From Flavobacteriales bacterium (GTDB taxonomy: Bacteria; Bacteroidota; Bacteroidia; Flavobacteriales_F; PHOS-HE28), in assembly GCA_016713875.1 (NCBI GenBank), contig JADJOI010000003.1, positions 2,170,001 to 2,234,000 on the forward strand: a DNA stretch of 64,000 nucleotides. The letters are read 5' to 3'. Position numbers and translations under genes: made by a program. A model generated the notes under the pieces. That model ran no database searches and was not told the origin of the DNA. It saw only the letters and a list, made by a program, of their open reading frames with translations. This document shows positions 33,413 to 45,352 of this stretch, in pieces. Numbering within the stretch: position 1 is the stretch's first letter; every line of letters starts with the position of its first letter.

Positions 33413-34145
33413 CCGATCGACCGACGTTACGTCGTGCCGGCGTATGGTCCATGTTGTCAGAGGGAGACCCCGGCGCATCGTGAGTTCCCGGTGGGCTTCG
33501 GTGGCCCAAGCGGCGGTCATGCGAGGAATATCGGGCAGCTCGGACCCGCTCGCTTGGGTCCTATTCACCTAAGTCGTTCGGCTGAGAGTGCTGGCAGGCT
33601 GGGTTGGACAGCCGATGTATGTATGGCCATACATATGTTGACACCAGGCCGTTCACGACCAGGTTTACAATAAACCCTTGTCTTTGAGCATGTTATTCGT
33701 TTCTGCGGAACGCTCACGGCCGAAATGATGACCATACACGTGTGGTGGGGTCCAAAGTCGTCTGACCAACATCACCGCCGCCGATCCGCGTGCCTTGCAA
33801 CGCACTTGAGACGCGCTACGCACGGGGTCGGGAAATATGTATGGCCATACATATGTTCAGAGGCCGTCCGTAAGCTTCGACCTGCTCACCACCGATCCAC
33901 CTTCCGGTTCCCTCGCACGTACGACCGACACCTCTAGCACCTTTGTTCCTTCCGTGAACAGCGTCTCTGATCGGGGGCACCGCCACTTGACCGACATCGC
34001 GTCGTGCCGACCCGTGAGCAAGGCTGTCGGAGGGCCATCGCGGCGCATGGTCAGTTCCTGTGGGTTTCGGCTGGCCTTTGCTGAGGGCAGAAGGAGGCCA
34101 TCGCCCGCGCGACGAGCATCGCTGCAGTGATGAAGCACAAGGTGC
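33400..34145. other. Non-coding insertion between duplicated junctions
   Basis: No credible gene is seen. The interval is less GC-rich than its surroundings. It holds degenerate direct repeats of about 90 bases at its two ends (33413-33510 and 33984-34075) and two copies of an 18-20 base palindrome, TATGTATGGCCATACATA, at about 33617-33636 and 33836-33855. It looks like an inserted or expanded segment. Confidence 0.6.
33836..33855. repeat. Perfect 20-bp palindrome (second copy)
   Basis: ATATGTATGGCCATACATAT is a perfect palindrome. An 18-bp version of it lies about 220 bases upstream in the phrase GTATGTATGGCCATACATAT, and both are followed by GTT and then AGGCCGT. Confidence 0.85.
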
Positions 34146-34184
34146 TCAGCGCTTCGGCTTCCGCAGGTTGAGGCGGGTGCCCGG
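34091..34184. repeat. Duplicated gene junction, copy 2
   Basis: Near-identical to 33319-33412. Here the minus strand is the genuine 3' end of the LysM glucosaminidase gene, while the plus strand repeats the globin C-terminal codons without the rest of the gene. Confidence 0.85.
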
Positions 34185-35123
34185 CTTCACCGGGGCATCG
34201 GGCGACAGGCCGTTGTAAGCCGCCAGCTTGTCCAGCTTGATCGCGTGCTGCTGGCTGATGCTCCAGAGCGACTCACCGGCCTTCACCGTGTGGGTGGCCG
34301 GGTCCTTCACGCTGTTGCGCTTGGGCTGCAGGAAGATCACCTGCCCTTCCTCCAGCGCGGCGCCCTTGGGCAGGTCGTTCCAATGGGCCAGCATCCCCGG
34401 GATCTGCCCCAGCTCATCGGCCAGCCGCGTGAAGGTGTCGCCCGGGCGGGCGGTCACCATCTTGATGCGCCCGGCGAACCGTTCCACCGGTCGCGCGGCG
34501 CCGATGGTCACCGTCACCTCCTCGCCTTCGCTGCGCCGGGGCGGGCGGCCACCGGCTGCAGGAGGCGGTGCCGGTCTCGCGGCCCTGGCCGGCCGCTGGC
34601 CGCTGTCCAGCTTGTTCAGTTCGTAGCGCTCGATGAGGTCGATGAGCTTCTGCGGGTAGCGCGGATCGGTGGCGTAGCCCGCCTTCTTGAGGCCATGGGC
34701 CCAACCTTTGTAGTCGGTGGGCTTCAGGGTGAACAGGTCGGCGTAGCGCGGCCGCAGCAGGAAACGGCTGTGGTCCTCGTAGCTGTCCGCCGCATCGCGG
34801 TACTTGCGGAAGCAGTCGTTCCTACGGTCGTCGTCGTGGTACACTTTGCCGCCGCGCCAATCGGGGGTGCACTTGATGCCGAAGTGGTTGTTGGCCTCGC
34901 GGGCCAGTTCGCTATTGCCGTTGCCGCTCTCCAGCAGCCCTTGCGCCAGGGTGATGCTGGCCGGGATCCCATGCTCCTTCATTTTGGCCACGGCCACCTG
35001 CTGCCATTCGGCGATGTACTCCTCGGCGGTGAATGGGCGCTGGGGGGGCTGGCCCTGGGCCGCCGCCGGCAGGACCGGCAGCGCTGCGAGCAGCAGGGTT
35101 TTCAACATTTCCACGGTCCTCAT
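34146..35123 (-). CDS. Glucosaminidase (FlgJ-like) with two LysM domains
   Basis: This 325-residue exported peptidoglycan hydrolase has a signal peptide (MLKTLLLAALPVLPAAAQ). A glucosaminidase/FlgJ-like domain spans about 33-185 (SITLAQGLLESGNGNSELAREANNHFGIKC with the catalytic Glu in LLESGNG, and DCFRKYRDAADSYEDHSRFL). A Pro/Arg-rich linker and two LysM peptidoglycan-binding repeats follow (MVTARPGDTFTRLADELG and HTVKAGESLWSISQQHAI). It would cut the glycan strand between GlcNAc and MurNAc. It faces the globin gene convergently; the two originally seem to have overlapped at their 3' ends before the intervening segment was duplicated. Confidence 0.92.
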   Translation of the reverse strand: MRTVEMLKTLLLAALPVLPAAAQGQPPQRPFTAEEYIAEWQQVAVAKMKEHGIPASITLAQGLLESGNGNSELAREANNHFGIKCTPDWRGGKVYHDDDRRNDCFRKYRDAADSYEDHSRFLLRPRYADLFTLKPTDYKGWAHGLKKAGYATDPRYPQKLIDLIERYELNKLDSGQRPARAARPAPPPAAGGRPPRRSEGEEVTVTIGAARPVERFAGRIKMVTARPGDTFTRLADELGQIPGMLAHWNDLPKGAALEEGQVIFLQPKRNSVKDPATHTVKAGESLWSISQQHAIKLDKLAAYNGLSPDAPVKPGTRLNLRKPKR

Positions 35124-35325
35124 GGGCCAACGGGGCGGTCTTCGCCAAGGGCCGAAACTACTGGGACTAGCTGCGGTTGTTCACGATCCATCCACAGGAC
35201 TGCCCACGGCCGATCGTGAATAGAACGGCGCGGATGATCACGTTCGCGTAACCTTGTCCGATCTTTGTTCTTCAGCGATTGAACGAACTTGCGATCCAGA
35301 CGTTAGAGCACTGAGAGACAAGGGC

Positions 35326-35529
35326 ATGGACGATAGCAGCCCCCAACCCGAACGGTCGGCGCGCCTGGAGCGGCTCGGCTTGGAGCCCGGTGATTACTAC
35401 TTCACCGAGGAGGGCTATCTCGTGTTCACCGAGCAGTACCATCGCAAGCGGGGTTACTGCTGCCAGAGCGGTTGCCGGCATTGCCCGTTCGGCTTCAAGG
35501 AGAAGGAGGGCAAGGGCCGGTCCCGGTGA
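35326..35529 (+). CDS. DUF5522-like small Cys-rich protein
   Basis: This 67-residue protein carries the DUF5522 core: YYFTEEGYLVFTEQYHRKRG followed by YCCQSGCRHCPFGF, with four closely spaced cysteines that may bind a metal. The function of the family is unknown. I use the ATG at 35326 because the family begins a short way before the YYFTEEG core; an upstream in-frame ATG at 35254 would add 24 unconserved residues. It stands alone upstream of a pair of T9SS proteins. Confidence 0.8.
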   Translation: MDDSSPQPERSARLERLGLEPGDYYFTEEGYLVFTEQYHRKRGYCCQSGCRHCPFGFKEKEGKGRSR

Positions 35530-35582
35530 GCAGTAGGTTCCGGGCGGGACCGAATGCCAGGCAGCGGTTCATTGCTCCGAGC

Positions 35583-35590
35583 TATCTTGT
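35583..35590 (+). promoter_or_regulatory. Possible -7 element of T9SS paralogue pair
   Basis: TATCTTGT resembles TAnnTTTG, 16 bases before the ATG at 35607. Confidence 0.35.
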
Positions 35591-35606
35591 TCCAAAGCGA
35601 GCGTCC

Positions 35607-37010
35607 ATGCGGAGCATCGTGCTGGCTCTTCTTGTCCCTTGCAGCTGGGGCCTGCATGCCCAGAACTGGGCCCTGGTGAACCCGGCCTACAAGTACAACT
35701 TCAGCAACGACGGAACGGACACGATCAGCAACCAGGTCTTCGTCACGCACATCGATACGTTGGGGCCGGATAGTTTCCGGTATGTGTTGAACCGGATCGC
35801 GCAACCCTGTTCGAATTGTGGAGATACCTGCAACATCCGGGTCAACCTGCCACAGTTCCTGTTTTTCGAGTGCATATCCAGCGGCGCTGTATTCCACATC
35901 GGCAGTGAGCCCGCACTCTTGATCCGAACACAAGCACCATTGGGCGGGACATGGATGTTCGATCCCTTGAACATGACGGAAGGGATGATCACTGATGTCA
36001 CAGTGATGACCGTTTTCAACGCTTCAGATTCAGTAAAGACCATGACGACGGCTTTGGGTGACACCGTGCGCTGGAGCCGGAACCATGGCATACTGAAATG
36101 GCACCTGCACGATGGCCCTTCCAATGACCTTGTTGGTGTTCAGGGACCGGACAACGGGGGGTTGATACCCACTCTCGCTGAGTTCTTTCCTTTCCATCCA
36201 GGTGATGTTGTGGAGTATAGCCATGGGAACGGTGATGGCTGGGATTTCTACTCGACCAAAGTCAAACTGTATGTGGATGATCGGGAAGAGAATGACGGCC
36301 AACTCATTTTTTCAGGGCAGGCCCACATCCAATACATCGTATCGGGAGTCCCGGTCAGCGATTGGCAGGGACCACAACAGTGGGTTGTGGATACCAACAG
36401 CTTGCCTGCTATCAGCGCGATCGGGTCCGCGCCTGGTGCACTGGTGAACATACCCATCACGGGCCAGAGCAATATGTACACCCTGGCCCGGCACCACATC
36501 AACAGCAATGGGAGCTATGTGATCCAGGGGGAAGCGATATACCCGGACATGCAGGTATTCACGATGGGTTCCATCGAAGGGCGTACCTGTATCGAAGCCT
36601 CCTGGCCGGGCCCATGCGGAACCGGACTGGTCCTTACAGAAGGACTGGGATTACAGTTGTTCGGTTATTGCATCGGCGGAAACGCGTTCGAGTTCTTTTC
36701 CACGCAAGGTGCTGTGGTCGATGGAGACACCATCGGTACTGTGCATGATGACTGGCACTTCCATATCGGGATGGACGAGATGGCGGCCGGCATCGGGCTG
36801 ATGTACCCCAACCCGGCGAGTGACTTTGTCCACATCCCTGGCGCTGAACCATCTACTGGATACCGCTTAGTGGATACTTCGGGCAGACAGATCGCGACGG
36901 GCATCTTGTCTGAGCAAAGGGCGATCGATGTACGACTCCTTGAAGAAGGCAGCTATGCTGTCTTCCTGAAAGGGCAGGCCGTACAGCGCTTCATCATCGC
37001 ACGTCCATGA
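35607..37010 (+). CDS. T9SS cargo protein, tandem paralogue 1
   Basis: This 467-residue secreted protein has a signal peptide (MRSIVLALLVPCSWGLHAQ). The mature part begins NWALVNPAYKYNFSNDGTD, which is almost word for word shared with the downstream paralogue, including the following phrases on VTHIDTLGPDSFRY. A long beta-rich region and a type IX sorting tail follow (LMYPNPASDFVHI...GRQIATG...LEEGSYAVFL). No enzyme motif is seen. The middle of the gene is less GC-rich than its neighbours. Stop and next start overlap in an ATGA (37007-37010), so the two paralogues form an operon. Confidence 0.8.
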   Translation: MRSIVLALLVPCSWGLHAQNWALVNPAYKYNFSNDGTDTISNQVFVTHIDTLGPDSFRYVLNRIAQPCSNCGDTCNIRVNLPQFLFFECISSGAVFHIGSEPALLIRTQAPLGGTWMFDPLNMTEGMITDVTVMTVFNASDSVKTMTTALGDTVRWSRNHGILKWHLHDGPSNDLVGVQGPDNGGLIPTLAEFFPFHPGDVVEYSHGNGDGWDFYSTKVKLYVDDREENDGQLIFSGQAHIQYIVSGVPVSDWQGPQQWVVDTNSLPAISAIGSAPGALVNIPITGQSNMYTLARHHINSNGSYVIQGEAIYPDMQVFTMGSIEGRTCIEASWPGPCGTGLVLTEGLGLQLFGYCIGGNAFEFFSTQGAVVDGDTIGTVHDDWHFHIGMDEMAAGIGLMYPNPASDFVHIPGAEPSTGYRLVDTSGRQIATGILSEQRAIDVRLLEEGSYAVFLKGQAVQRFIIARP

Positions 37011-38470
37011 GGTCAGTTGCCTTGCTTCCCTTGCTGCTCGCCGCATCGGCGAACGCCCAGAACTGGGCCCTGTTGAACCCCGCCTACCGGTACAACTTCA
37101 GCAACGACGGAACGGACACGATCAGCAACCAGGTCTTCATCACCCACGTCGACACGCTGGGGCCGGACAGCTTCCGGTATGAGTTGAACGGTGTGGCGGA
37201 GGTCTGCGACACCTGCCAAGGGCCCGAACTCCACCTCTGGACAGACCGGCCTCAGTTCCTCCAAGGTGCAGTGAATATGGGCCCGCTGGTCTGGCACTTC
37301 CAGGATCCGGGTTCTTTGGTCATCCAACCCCACGCGGGTGTGGGTGCTTCCTGGCTCTTTGATACCATTGCGGGCGTCACTGCGAACGTGCTGCTGGTGG
37401 ATACCGTGCAGCTGTTCGGCAACGATGTGGAGCGGAAATGGATCGGCCTCTCCGATGGCGGATCGCTCTCGATCTCACCGGACCGCGGTATCCTGACCTG
37501 GAACATGCACACCCTGATCGGTGTGCACGGCCCGGACGAGGGGATCCTTGTGCCCACCCTGCGGCAGATGTTGCCCTACGGATCCGATGACGTCGTGGAA
37601 TACGCCGTCGGCAACGCACAAACGGATGGGGTCTCCTCGGAGTACGGAGATCGACGGCTGTACAAGTTCACGGTGGATACGGGCGCTGTTGTCGAAGGGA
37701 CCATGGTGTTCTCCGGGGCGATGATCGACCATCGATATGAATGGACGAATTCATGGCTCGGTGGAACGACCGTGACCTTCGGGCATCAGAACATCCTCGG
37801 TACCACCTGGATCGCAGGCCGACCGGAATTTCCCTGGGCCGATCTCCTCCTGTCCTATCCCGGACAGGTGATCGGTCATAGGAGCGAACTGCTGGGCGAT
37901 AGCCTGATCTGCATCGCGGAACATGGATGGGATCCTTCCGGCCGATATACCCTGGGATGCAGGGCCGTACAGGATCCCGGGAACCAGATCGGGCACTTCA
38001 TGAGCATGACCACTGCGCTTCCGGGCGAACCTCTGACCTGCCAGATCCGCAACTACTGCAGTGGAGGCATCGGCGCTGAATGTGGTGTCGTGTACACGGC
38101 CGGTACCGGTCTCAACTGGTACCGGGGCGACTATTTCGAGGCGAACGAGGAGTATATCCTCGTCGGATCGGTGGTGGATGGCGACACGACCGGAACGGTC
38201 GATCCGGATGACCACCTCCTCACCTTGAACGTGGATCCGAACGATCGGCCAGTGCTCGAGCTCTTTCCGTCCCCAGCGAGCGATCACTTCACCATGATGA
38301 ATGCCCCTGCTGGAGCTGTTGTGCGGATGATGGACGGCATGGGGCAGCTGGTCCGCATACAGCTCATCCGGTCGAACGAGGAGTCCATCGACGTGACCGC
38401 TCTGGCGCCGGGCATGTACGTGTTGAGCGTGGACGGTATGCGGCCGCAACGGATGTTGATCGCTCGCTAG
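37007..38470 (+). CDS. T9SS cargo protein, tandem paralogue 2
   Basis: This 487-residue secreted protein has a signal peptide (VALLPLLLAASANAQ) and a mature start of NWALLNPAYRYNFSNDGTDT. It is close to the upstream paralogue in the first 50 mature residues, and diverged after that with some shared phrases (IGVHGPDEGILVPTL versus VGVQGPDNGGLIPTL). The end carries the sorting tail (LFPSPASDHFTMMNAP...ALAPGMYVLSVDG). The function is unknown; the shared N-terminal domain is the likely functional part. Urocanate hydratase follows 31 bases downstream but has its own weak promoter-like element. Confidence 0.8.
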   Translation: MRSVALLPLLLAASANAQNWALLNPAYRYNFSNDGTDTISNQVFITHVDTLGPDSFRYELNGVAEVCDTCQGPELHLWTDRPQFLQGAVNMGPLVWHFQDPGSLVIQPHAGVGASWLFDTIAGVTANVLLVDTVQLFGNDVERKWIGLSDGGSLSISPDRGILTWNMHTLIGVHGPDEGILVPTLRQMLPYGSDDVVEYAVGNAQTDGVSSEYGDRRLYKFTVDTGAVVEGTMVFSGAMIDHRYEWTNSWLGGTTVTFGHQNILGTTWIAGRPEFPWADLLLSYPGQVIGHRSELLGDSLICIAEHGWDPSGRYTLGCRAVQDPGNQIGHFMSMTTALPGEPLTCQIRNYCSGGIGAECGVVYTAGTGLNWYRGDYFEANEEYILVGSVVDGDTTGTVDPDDHLLTLNVDPNDRPVLELFPSPASDHFTMMNAPAGAVVRMMDGMGQLVRIQLIRSNEESIDVTALAPGMYVLSVDGMRPQRMLIAR

Positions 38471-38501
38471 GCTCTCCCGTCTTCCCCCGAACTTCGCAGC
38501 C

Positions 38502-40547
<2,046 letters not shown>

Positions 40548-40586
40548 GCCTGGAGGAACTGGACACCTGGGCGCGGCCGGGTGTAG

Positions 40587-41071
40587 TTGCATGCGGTGAT
40601 CGAGATCCCGGCCGGCACGGTGGAGAAGCGGCAATACGATCGAGCGAGCGGCACCTTCCCAGTGGATCGCCGCCACGAAGGCCGCGCCGGCTGGCCTTCC
40701 TGCCCTACCCGGCCAACTACGGCTTCGTCCCCGGGACCCGGATGGACAAGGCACAGGGCGGCGATGGCGACGCGGTGGACGTGTTCGTGCTGTGCGAAGC
40801 CCTGCCGAGCGGCACCGTGGTCGATGTGGAACCCATTGGGGTGATCGAGCTGCTGGATGCCGGGGAGCGCGATGACAACCTGGTGGCCCTTCCGGTGGAC
40901 CCCACGTTGCGCAGCGTGGAAGCCCGCGACATGCATGAGCTTCCCGCCGCCGCGCGAGACCTGCTGGTGACCTGCCTGCTGAACTACGATCCCGAGGACC
41001 ACGCGGAACTCGTGGCCGTCCGAGGTCGACAGGCGGCCCTGGACATGGTCTTCCGCTGGCAGGTGACCTGA
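40587..41071 (+). CDS. ppa: Inorganic pyrophosphatase, frameshifted
   Basis: The family signature appears in two frames. HAVIEIPAGTVEKRQYDRASG and FPVDRRHEG read from about 40587. One frame over, LAFLPYPANYGFVPGTRMDK and GGDGDAVDVFVL, with the metal-binding aspartates, run on to the stop at 41071. One single-base change between about 40676 and 40690 would join them. The enzyme hydrolyses pyrophosphate to phosphate, driving biosynthesis in the cytoplasm. The start is uncertain: a TAG lies in frame at 40584, so either TTG 40587 is used or a second indel hides a longer N-terminus (SLEELDTWARPG reads in another frame). The pyrophosphatase is usually essential, which argues that the break is an assembly error. 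Confidence 0.75.
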
Positions 41072-41091
41072 GCGAACGGGCCGCTGCCGGC

Positions 41092-42333
41092 CTAGGGACC
41101 CTGCACAAAGCGCAAGGCGCGCGTGCCCTGCGCGGTGGTGAGCAGCAGCGCATAGGCTCCTTCCGTGATCGCCGGCACGCGCAGTTCAAGCGTGGGTCCG
41201 GCACCGATCAGCGTGCACGGCATCCGGCGGCCGCCCGCATCGATGAGCTCCACCTCCACATGCCCCTCTGGCAGCCCGGTCACGGTCCATCGGCCATCGC
41301 CCCGCACAAGGCGGATGACCCGCGGGCCATGCCGATCCGTTCCGCCGACCGTGCAACTGCCCGTTGGGCACACCAGCACAGCGGGGTCCACGGTGCCGGT
41401 GTTCAGGTCGAGGTATGGCCAGGTGAACGAGGTGGGTGTGGCATCGCAGATGGTGAGATCCGGATGAAGGATACCGAGGTTCTCCGCACTGTCCGCGATG
41501 CACAGTGTGCCTGGGCCGGCCACCCAACCTTGGTTGCGGAAATGCCCTGTATGGATGCTGCCGCCCTGCACGAAGAAGGTGAGGTGCGGGATCGGGACTT
41601 CGACATCGTTGAGGTGCAGGCGTCCGTCCACCTGCAGGTGGGCATCCCACACGTTCAAGCCCCAGCGGATGTCGGCATCGCCCAGCACATGGGTCTCCAC
41701 AGCGCCGGTGGCCACGTTGAAGTTGCCCGAGCTGCGCACGGCCAGGTGGTCCAACACCCGGCAGGTGCCCACGTTGTGGAACAGGCCCGTGCTGTCCACG
41801 ATGAGCTCGTAGCTGATGAAGAGCCCGTTGTTCCACAGGAGGCTGTCGCGCACCCAGGTGACCCTGCTGCTGATGGTGGCCTCGTTGTGGAATGAGCAAT
41901 GGTCGAACACGAGGGAGTCGATCGCGGTGATGACACCAGTGTTGCGACCGCGGCGGCGCACGGCCATGCGTGTGGTGGCGATGGTGCCGCTGTTCAGCAG
42001 TGAATCGGTCCAGGCGTTCCCTTCGGGCAGCACCAGGCGATGCACGGACACCTGCCCCGCATTGGTGAACGGTGCGTTGCTCCACAGGCCGCTCGGCCCG
42101 GATCCGACCAGTGCGCCTGTGGCGGTGATGCGAATGGCCCCGCCGAGGTGCACCACGTTGCTGGGAAGACCCACGCTGTGCTGAACGACGATGGTATCAC
42201 CGGTCTGCGGCACACACGCACAGTCCCAGGTGCCGGCGGAGGTCCACGCGCCGGCGGTCACAGAGGACACGGTGCCCTGCGCGCGAAGCAGCGCACCTGA
42301 GCAGAACAGGGACAGGAGCAGCAGCGCCCGCAT
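41092..42333 (-). CDS. Secreted G8-like / T9SS protein (family member 1)
   Basis: This 413-residue protein has a signal peptide (MRALLLLSLFCSGALLRAQ) and an opening VSSVTAGAWTSAGTWDCACVP with the (S)xxxGxWxxxxTWDCxCVPxxGD pattern of a G8-like domain. A long right-handed-helix-like repeat of short beta strands follows (GAIRITATGALVGSG, LFHNVGTCRVLDHLAV and so on), with TGTVDPAVLVCPTGSC near the end. A degenerate sorting tail closes it. Two relatives lie at 50538-51731 and 51766-52623. The start at 42333 was chosen because it precedes the signal peptide and follows TACCTTGG; upstream frame extension to 42618 is antisense to the next gene. Confidence 0.75.
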   Translation of the reverse strand: MRALLLLSLFCSGALLRAQGTVSSVTAGAWTSAGTWDCACVPQTGDTIVVQHSVGLPSNVVHLGGAIRITATGALVGSGPSGLWSNAPFTNAGQVSVHRLVLPEGNAWTDSLLNSGTIATTRMAVRRRGRNTGVITAIDSLVFDHCSFHNEATISSRVTWVRDSLLWNNGLFISYELIVDSTGLFHNVGTCRVLDHLAVRSSGNFNVATGAVETHVLGDADIRWGLNVWDAHLQVDGRLHLNDVEVPIPHLTFFVQGGSIHTGHFRNQGWVAGPGTLCIADSAENLGILHPDLTICDATPTSFTWPYLDLNTGTVDPAVLVCPTGSCTVGGTDRHGPRVIRLVRGDGRWTVTGLPEGHVEVELIDAGGRRMPCTLIGAGPTLELRVPAITEGAYALLLTTAQGTRALRFVQGP

Positions 42334-42342
42334 GGAACCAAG

Positions 42343-42362
42343 GTACAGGGCCCGTCCTGTAC
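42343..42362. promoter_or_regulatory. Inverted repeat in a divergent promoter region
   Basis: GTACAGG and CCTGTAC are mirror arms six bases apart. The left arm overlaps TACCTTGG for the minus-strand G8-like gene, and the right arm leads into TACATTGA for the plus-strand Cys-repeat gene. It could be a shared operator, or simply two facing promoter elements. Confidence 0.35.
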
Positions 42363-42412
42363 ATTGATCCCGTGATGACCCAACCTCAAGGGTCATCCCT
42401 GCGTGTAGCTGA

Positions 42413-45210
42413 ATGAACAACCCCCTTCCGACCATGCGCACGACCATCAGGACCTTGCTCGCTGCCACCCTTCTTGGTGGGTTCGGCGCGAACGCGCAGA
42501 ACACCTTGATCATCGAAGGCACCGTTCCTGGGTGCACGCCCCTGCAGCAGGTGACGGTGACCTCACAACCGGGCACCGTGCCGGCCTTCAGCTGGACCTT
42601 CGACCTGGACCCGTTCACCTGCGGCTATGACACCATCGTGGCGATCACCAGCCCGAGCGCGGCGGTGGTCGTGAGCACGACCTGCAACGGAACCACGCTG
42701 ACGGACGGGGATACGGCCACCTTCAACTTCGTGAACGACACGGTGCTGATGGTGATCGACCTGGCCTGCGTCGGCGGCGGTACGCTGGACTGCCAGGGGG
42801 TCCTGAACGGTCCGGATCTGCCGGGCACGTCCTGCGATGACGGGGATCCGGGCACCTACAACGACCTGTGGACGGTCAACTGCTCGTGCGTCGGTCAACC
42901 GCTTCCGGGCTGTTCGGCCGATTTCACCATCCAACAGCTGGTGGTGAACGGCAACCCCGTGCCCTGGACCGTGACCACCACCAACCTGAGCACCGCGACA
43001 CCACCCGTGGTCTACACCTGGTGGTATCCCAACGGCACCCAGGCACAGACCTTCGAGACGCAATACACCTTCGGCGCCGCGGGTACTACTCGTTCAGCCT
43101 CACATTGGTTGACACATTGGGCTGCACGAGCTACGAACACCAGGATCTGATGATCGACACTGCCGGGATGATCTACACGGGCATCCCGACCTGGGACTGC
43201 CTGGGTCAGTTCTTAGGCCCAGCGGTCGCGGGCACGCCTTGCGACGACAACAATCCCATGAGCAGCAACGACCTCTGGGATGCCAACTGCTGGTGCATGG
43301 GCGACACCACCGGCACCACGGTGGACTGTCTGGGCGTAGTAGGCGGTTCAACGCTGCCCGGCACGGCCTGTGATGACAACAATAGCTGGACCATCAACGA
43401 CCTATGGACGGGGTGGTGCGTGTGCGTGGGCGACAGTATTTTCAACACCTACGACTGCCTAGGCATCCTGAACGGACCGAACGTTCCGGGGTCGGCCTGC
43501 GACGACAACGACAGCACCACGGTCAACGACACCTGGTCGGTCTGGTGCACCTGTTCCGGCGTGCAGACCTTGGACTGCCAGGGCGTCCCCAACGGACCGG
43601 ATCTGCCGGGCACGGCCTGCGATGACGGGGATCCGGGCACCTACAACGACCTGTGGACGGCCAACTGCTCGTGCATCGGTCAACCGCTTCCGGGCTGTTC
43701 GGCCGATTTCACCATCCAACAACTGGTGGTGAACGGCAACCCCGTACCCTGGACCGTGACCACCACCAACCTGAGCACCGCGACGCCTCCGGTGGTGTAC
43801 ACCTGGTGGTACCCCAACGGCACGAGCGCGCAGACGTTCGAGACGCAATACACCTTCGGTGGCGCTGGCAACTACTGGTTCTCCCTGGTGCTGGTGGACA
43901 GCCTGGGCTGCGCCAGCAGCACCTCCCTTGGGGTGATGATCGACACCACCGGGATGATCTTCACCGGCACCCCGACCTGGGACTGCCTGGGGCAATTCAT
44001 GGGCACGGCGCTCCCGGGCACCCCCTGCGATGATGGCAATCCCATGAGCAGCAATGACCTCTGGGACGCCAACTGCTGGTGCTTCGGCGATACCACGGGC
44101 ACCACGGTGGACTGCCTGGGCATCACCGGAGGCACGGCGTTGCCGGGCACGGCCTGCGACGACAACAACAGCTGGACGACCAACGACCTGTGGACGGGCT
44201 GGTGCGTGTGCGTGGGCGACAGCGTCCTCAACACCTACGATTGCCAGGGCATCCTGAACGGCCCGAACATGCCCGGCGACACGTGCGAATCCTATTTCGG
44301 TTCCGGCGTGTTCGGCCTCTGGACCGCCACCTGCACTTGTGACACCATGATCTGGAACACCTGGGACTGCGAGGGCATCCTGAACGGGCCGAGTGTGGCG
44401 GGCTCGCCTTGCGACGATGGCGACCCCAACACATTCGGGGATCTGTGGGATGCCAACTGCAACTGCTCCGGCCAGGGCGGTGGTTGGGTGGATTGCCTCG
44501 GGATCCCGAACGGGACCGCCATGCCCGGCACTCCGTGCGACGACGGCGACCCCAACACCTTCAACGACACCTGGAACGGCACCTGCACCTGCGTGGGCTC
44601 CGGTGGCCTCCCCTGCGAAGCCGACTTCATCGTCACCCAGGCGTACGACAGCCTCCAAGGGCCGATCCCGGGCACCATCTGGGTCTTCTTCCTGAACAAC
44701 GGCGGCCAGGGCTTCACCTACTCGTGGGACTTCGGTGACGGCACCACCAGCAACGTGCCCTTCCCCACCCACACGTACAGCGGCAACGGCCCCTACCTGC
44801 TCTGCCTCACCGTGTCGGGCTTCGGCTGCACGGACACCTTCTGCGACAGCGTGGGCGTGGACGCCAACGGCATCATCCTGCCCATGGGCGCCCAGAGCCA
44901 GGGCTTCACCATCAACGTGATGGGCGGCGCCAACTCCATCCATGAGGCAGAGGTCCTCAGTGAGGTGGCCATCGCCCCGAACCCGGTGAACGATGTGCTG
45001 ACGCTCTCCCTGAACAGCACCCGCTCCGGTCCGCTCCTGGTGGACGTGCTGGATGTCACCGGCAAGCTGATCCACCAACAGCGGGCCAGCCTCATCACCG
45101 GGGCCAACACCCTGCGGCTGGACCTGAGCCACCTGGAGGCCGGCTCCTACCTGGTGCGCCTCAACGCCGACGGCACCATCCGCACCGAACGCTTCGTACG
45201 GGGGTACTGA
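42413..45210 (+). CDS. Large Cys-repeat T9SS surface protein (one-base frameshift)
   Basis: The full protein would have about 930 residues: a signal peptide (TLLAATLLGGFGANAQ, best start 42434 or 42413), ten tandem repeats of about 35-45 residues with the pattern DCxGxxNGPxxPGTxCDDGDPxTxNDxWxxxCxCxG, two to three PKD-like domains (the last with FTYSWDFGDGTTS) and a T9SS type A tail (NPVNDVLTLSL...DVTGKLIHQQ). The first half reads to 43150 and the rest reads from another frame; the break lies at about 43080. Comparing the internal 786-base duplication shows exactly one base missing in the first copy (spacing 785 before, 786 after), so the original gene was intact. Function unknown; likely adhesion or surface structure. 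Confidence 0.8.
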
Positions 45211-45227
45211 ACCATGCTCCGTGATCG

Positions 45228-45257
45228 CAAGGCCCGCCTGAGCTCAGGCGGGCCTTG
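45228..45257 (+). terminator. Palindromic terminator after the Cys-repeat gene
   Basis: A perfect 30-base palindrome with arms CAAGGCCCGCCTGAG and CTCAGGCGGGCCTTG, 17 bases after the stop at 45210. A few T residues follow. It is symmetric, so it could act in both directions. Confidence 0.7.
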
Positions 45258-45352
45258 TCGTTCCAGGCCCACCGAAAAAAATACCTTCACCAACCCAACC
45301 CCGAAGCCCACCCTGGCGTGTATGGGTGTGAACGACCAAAACCAGTTCGACC

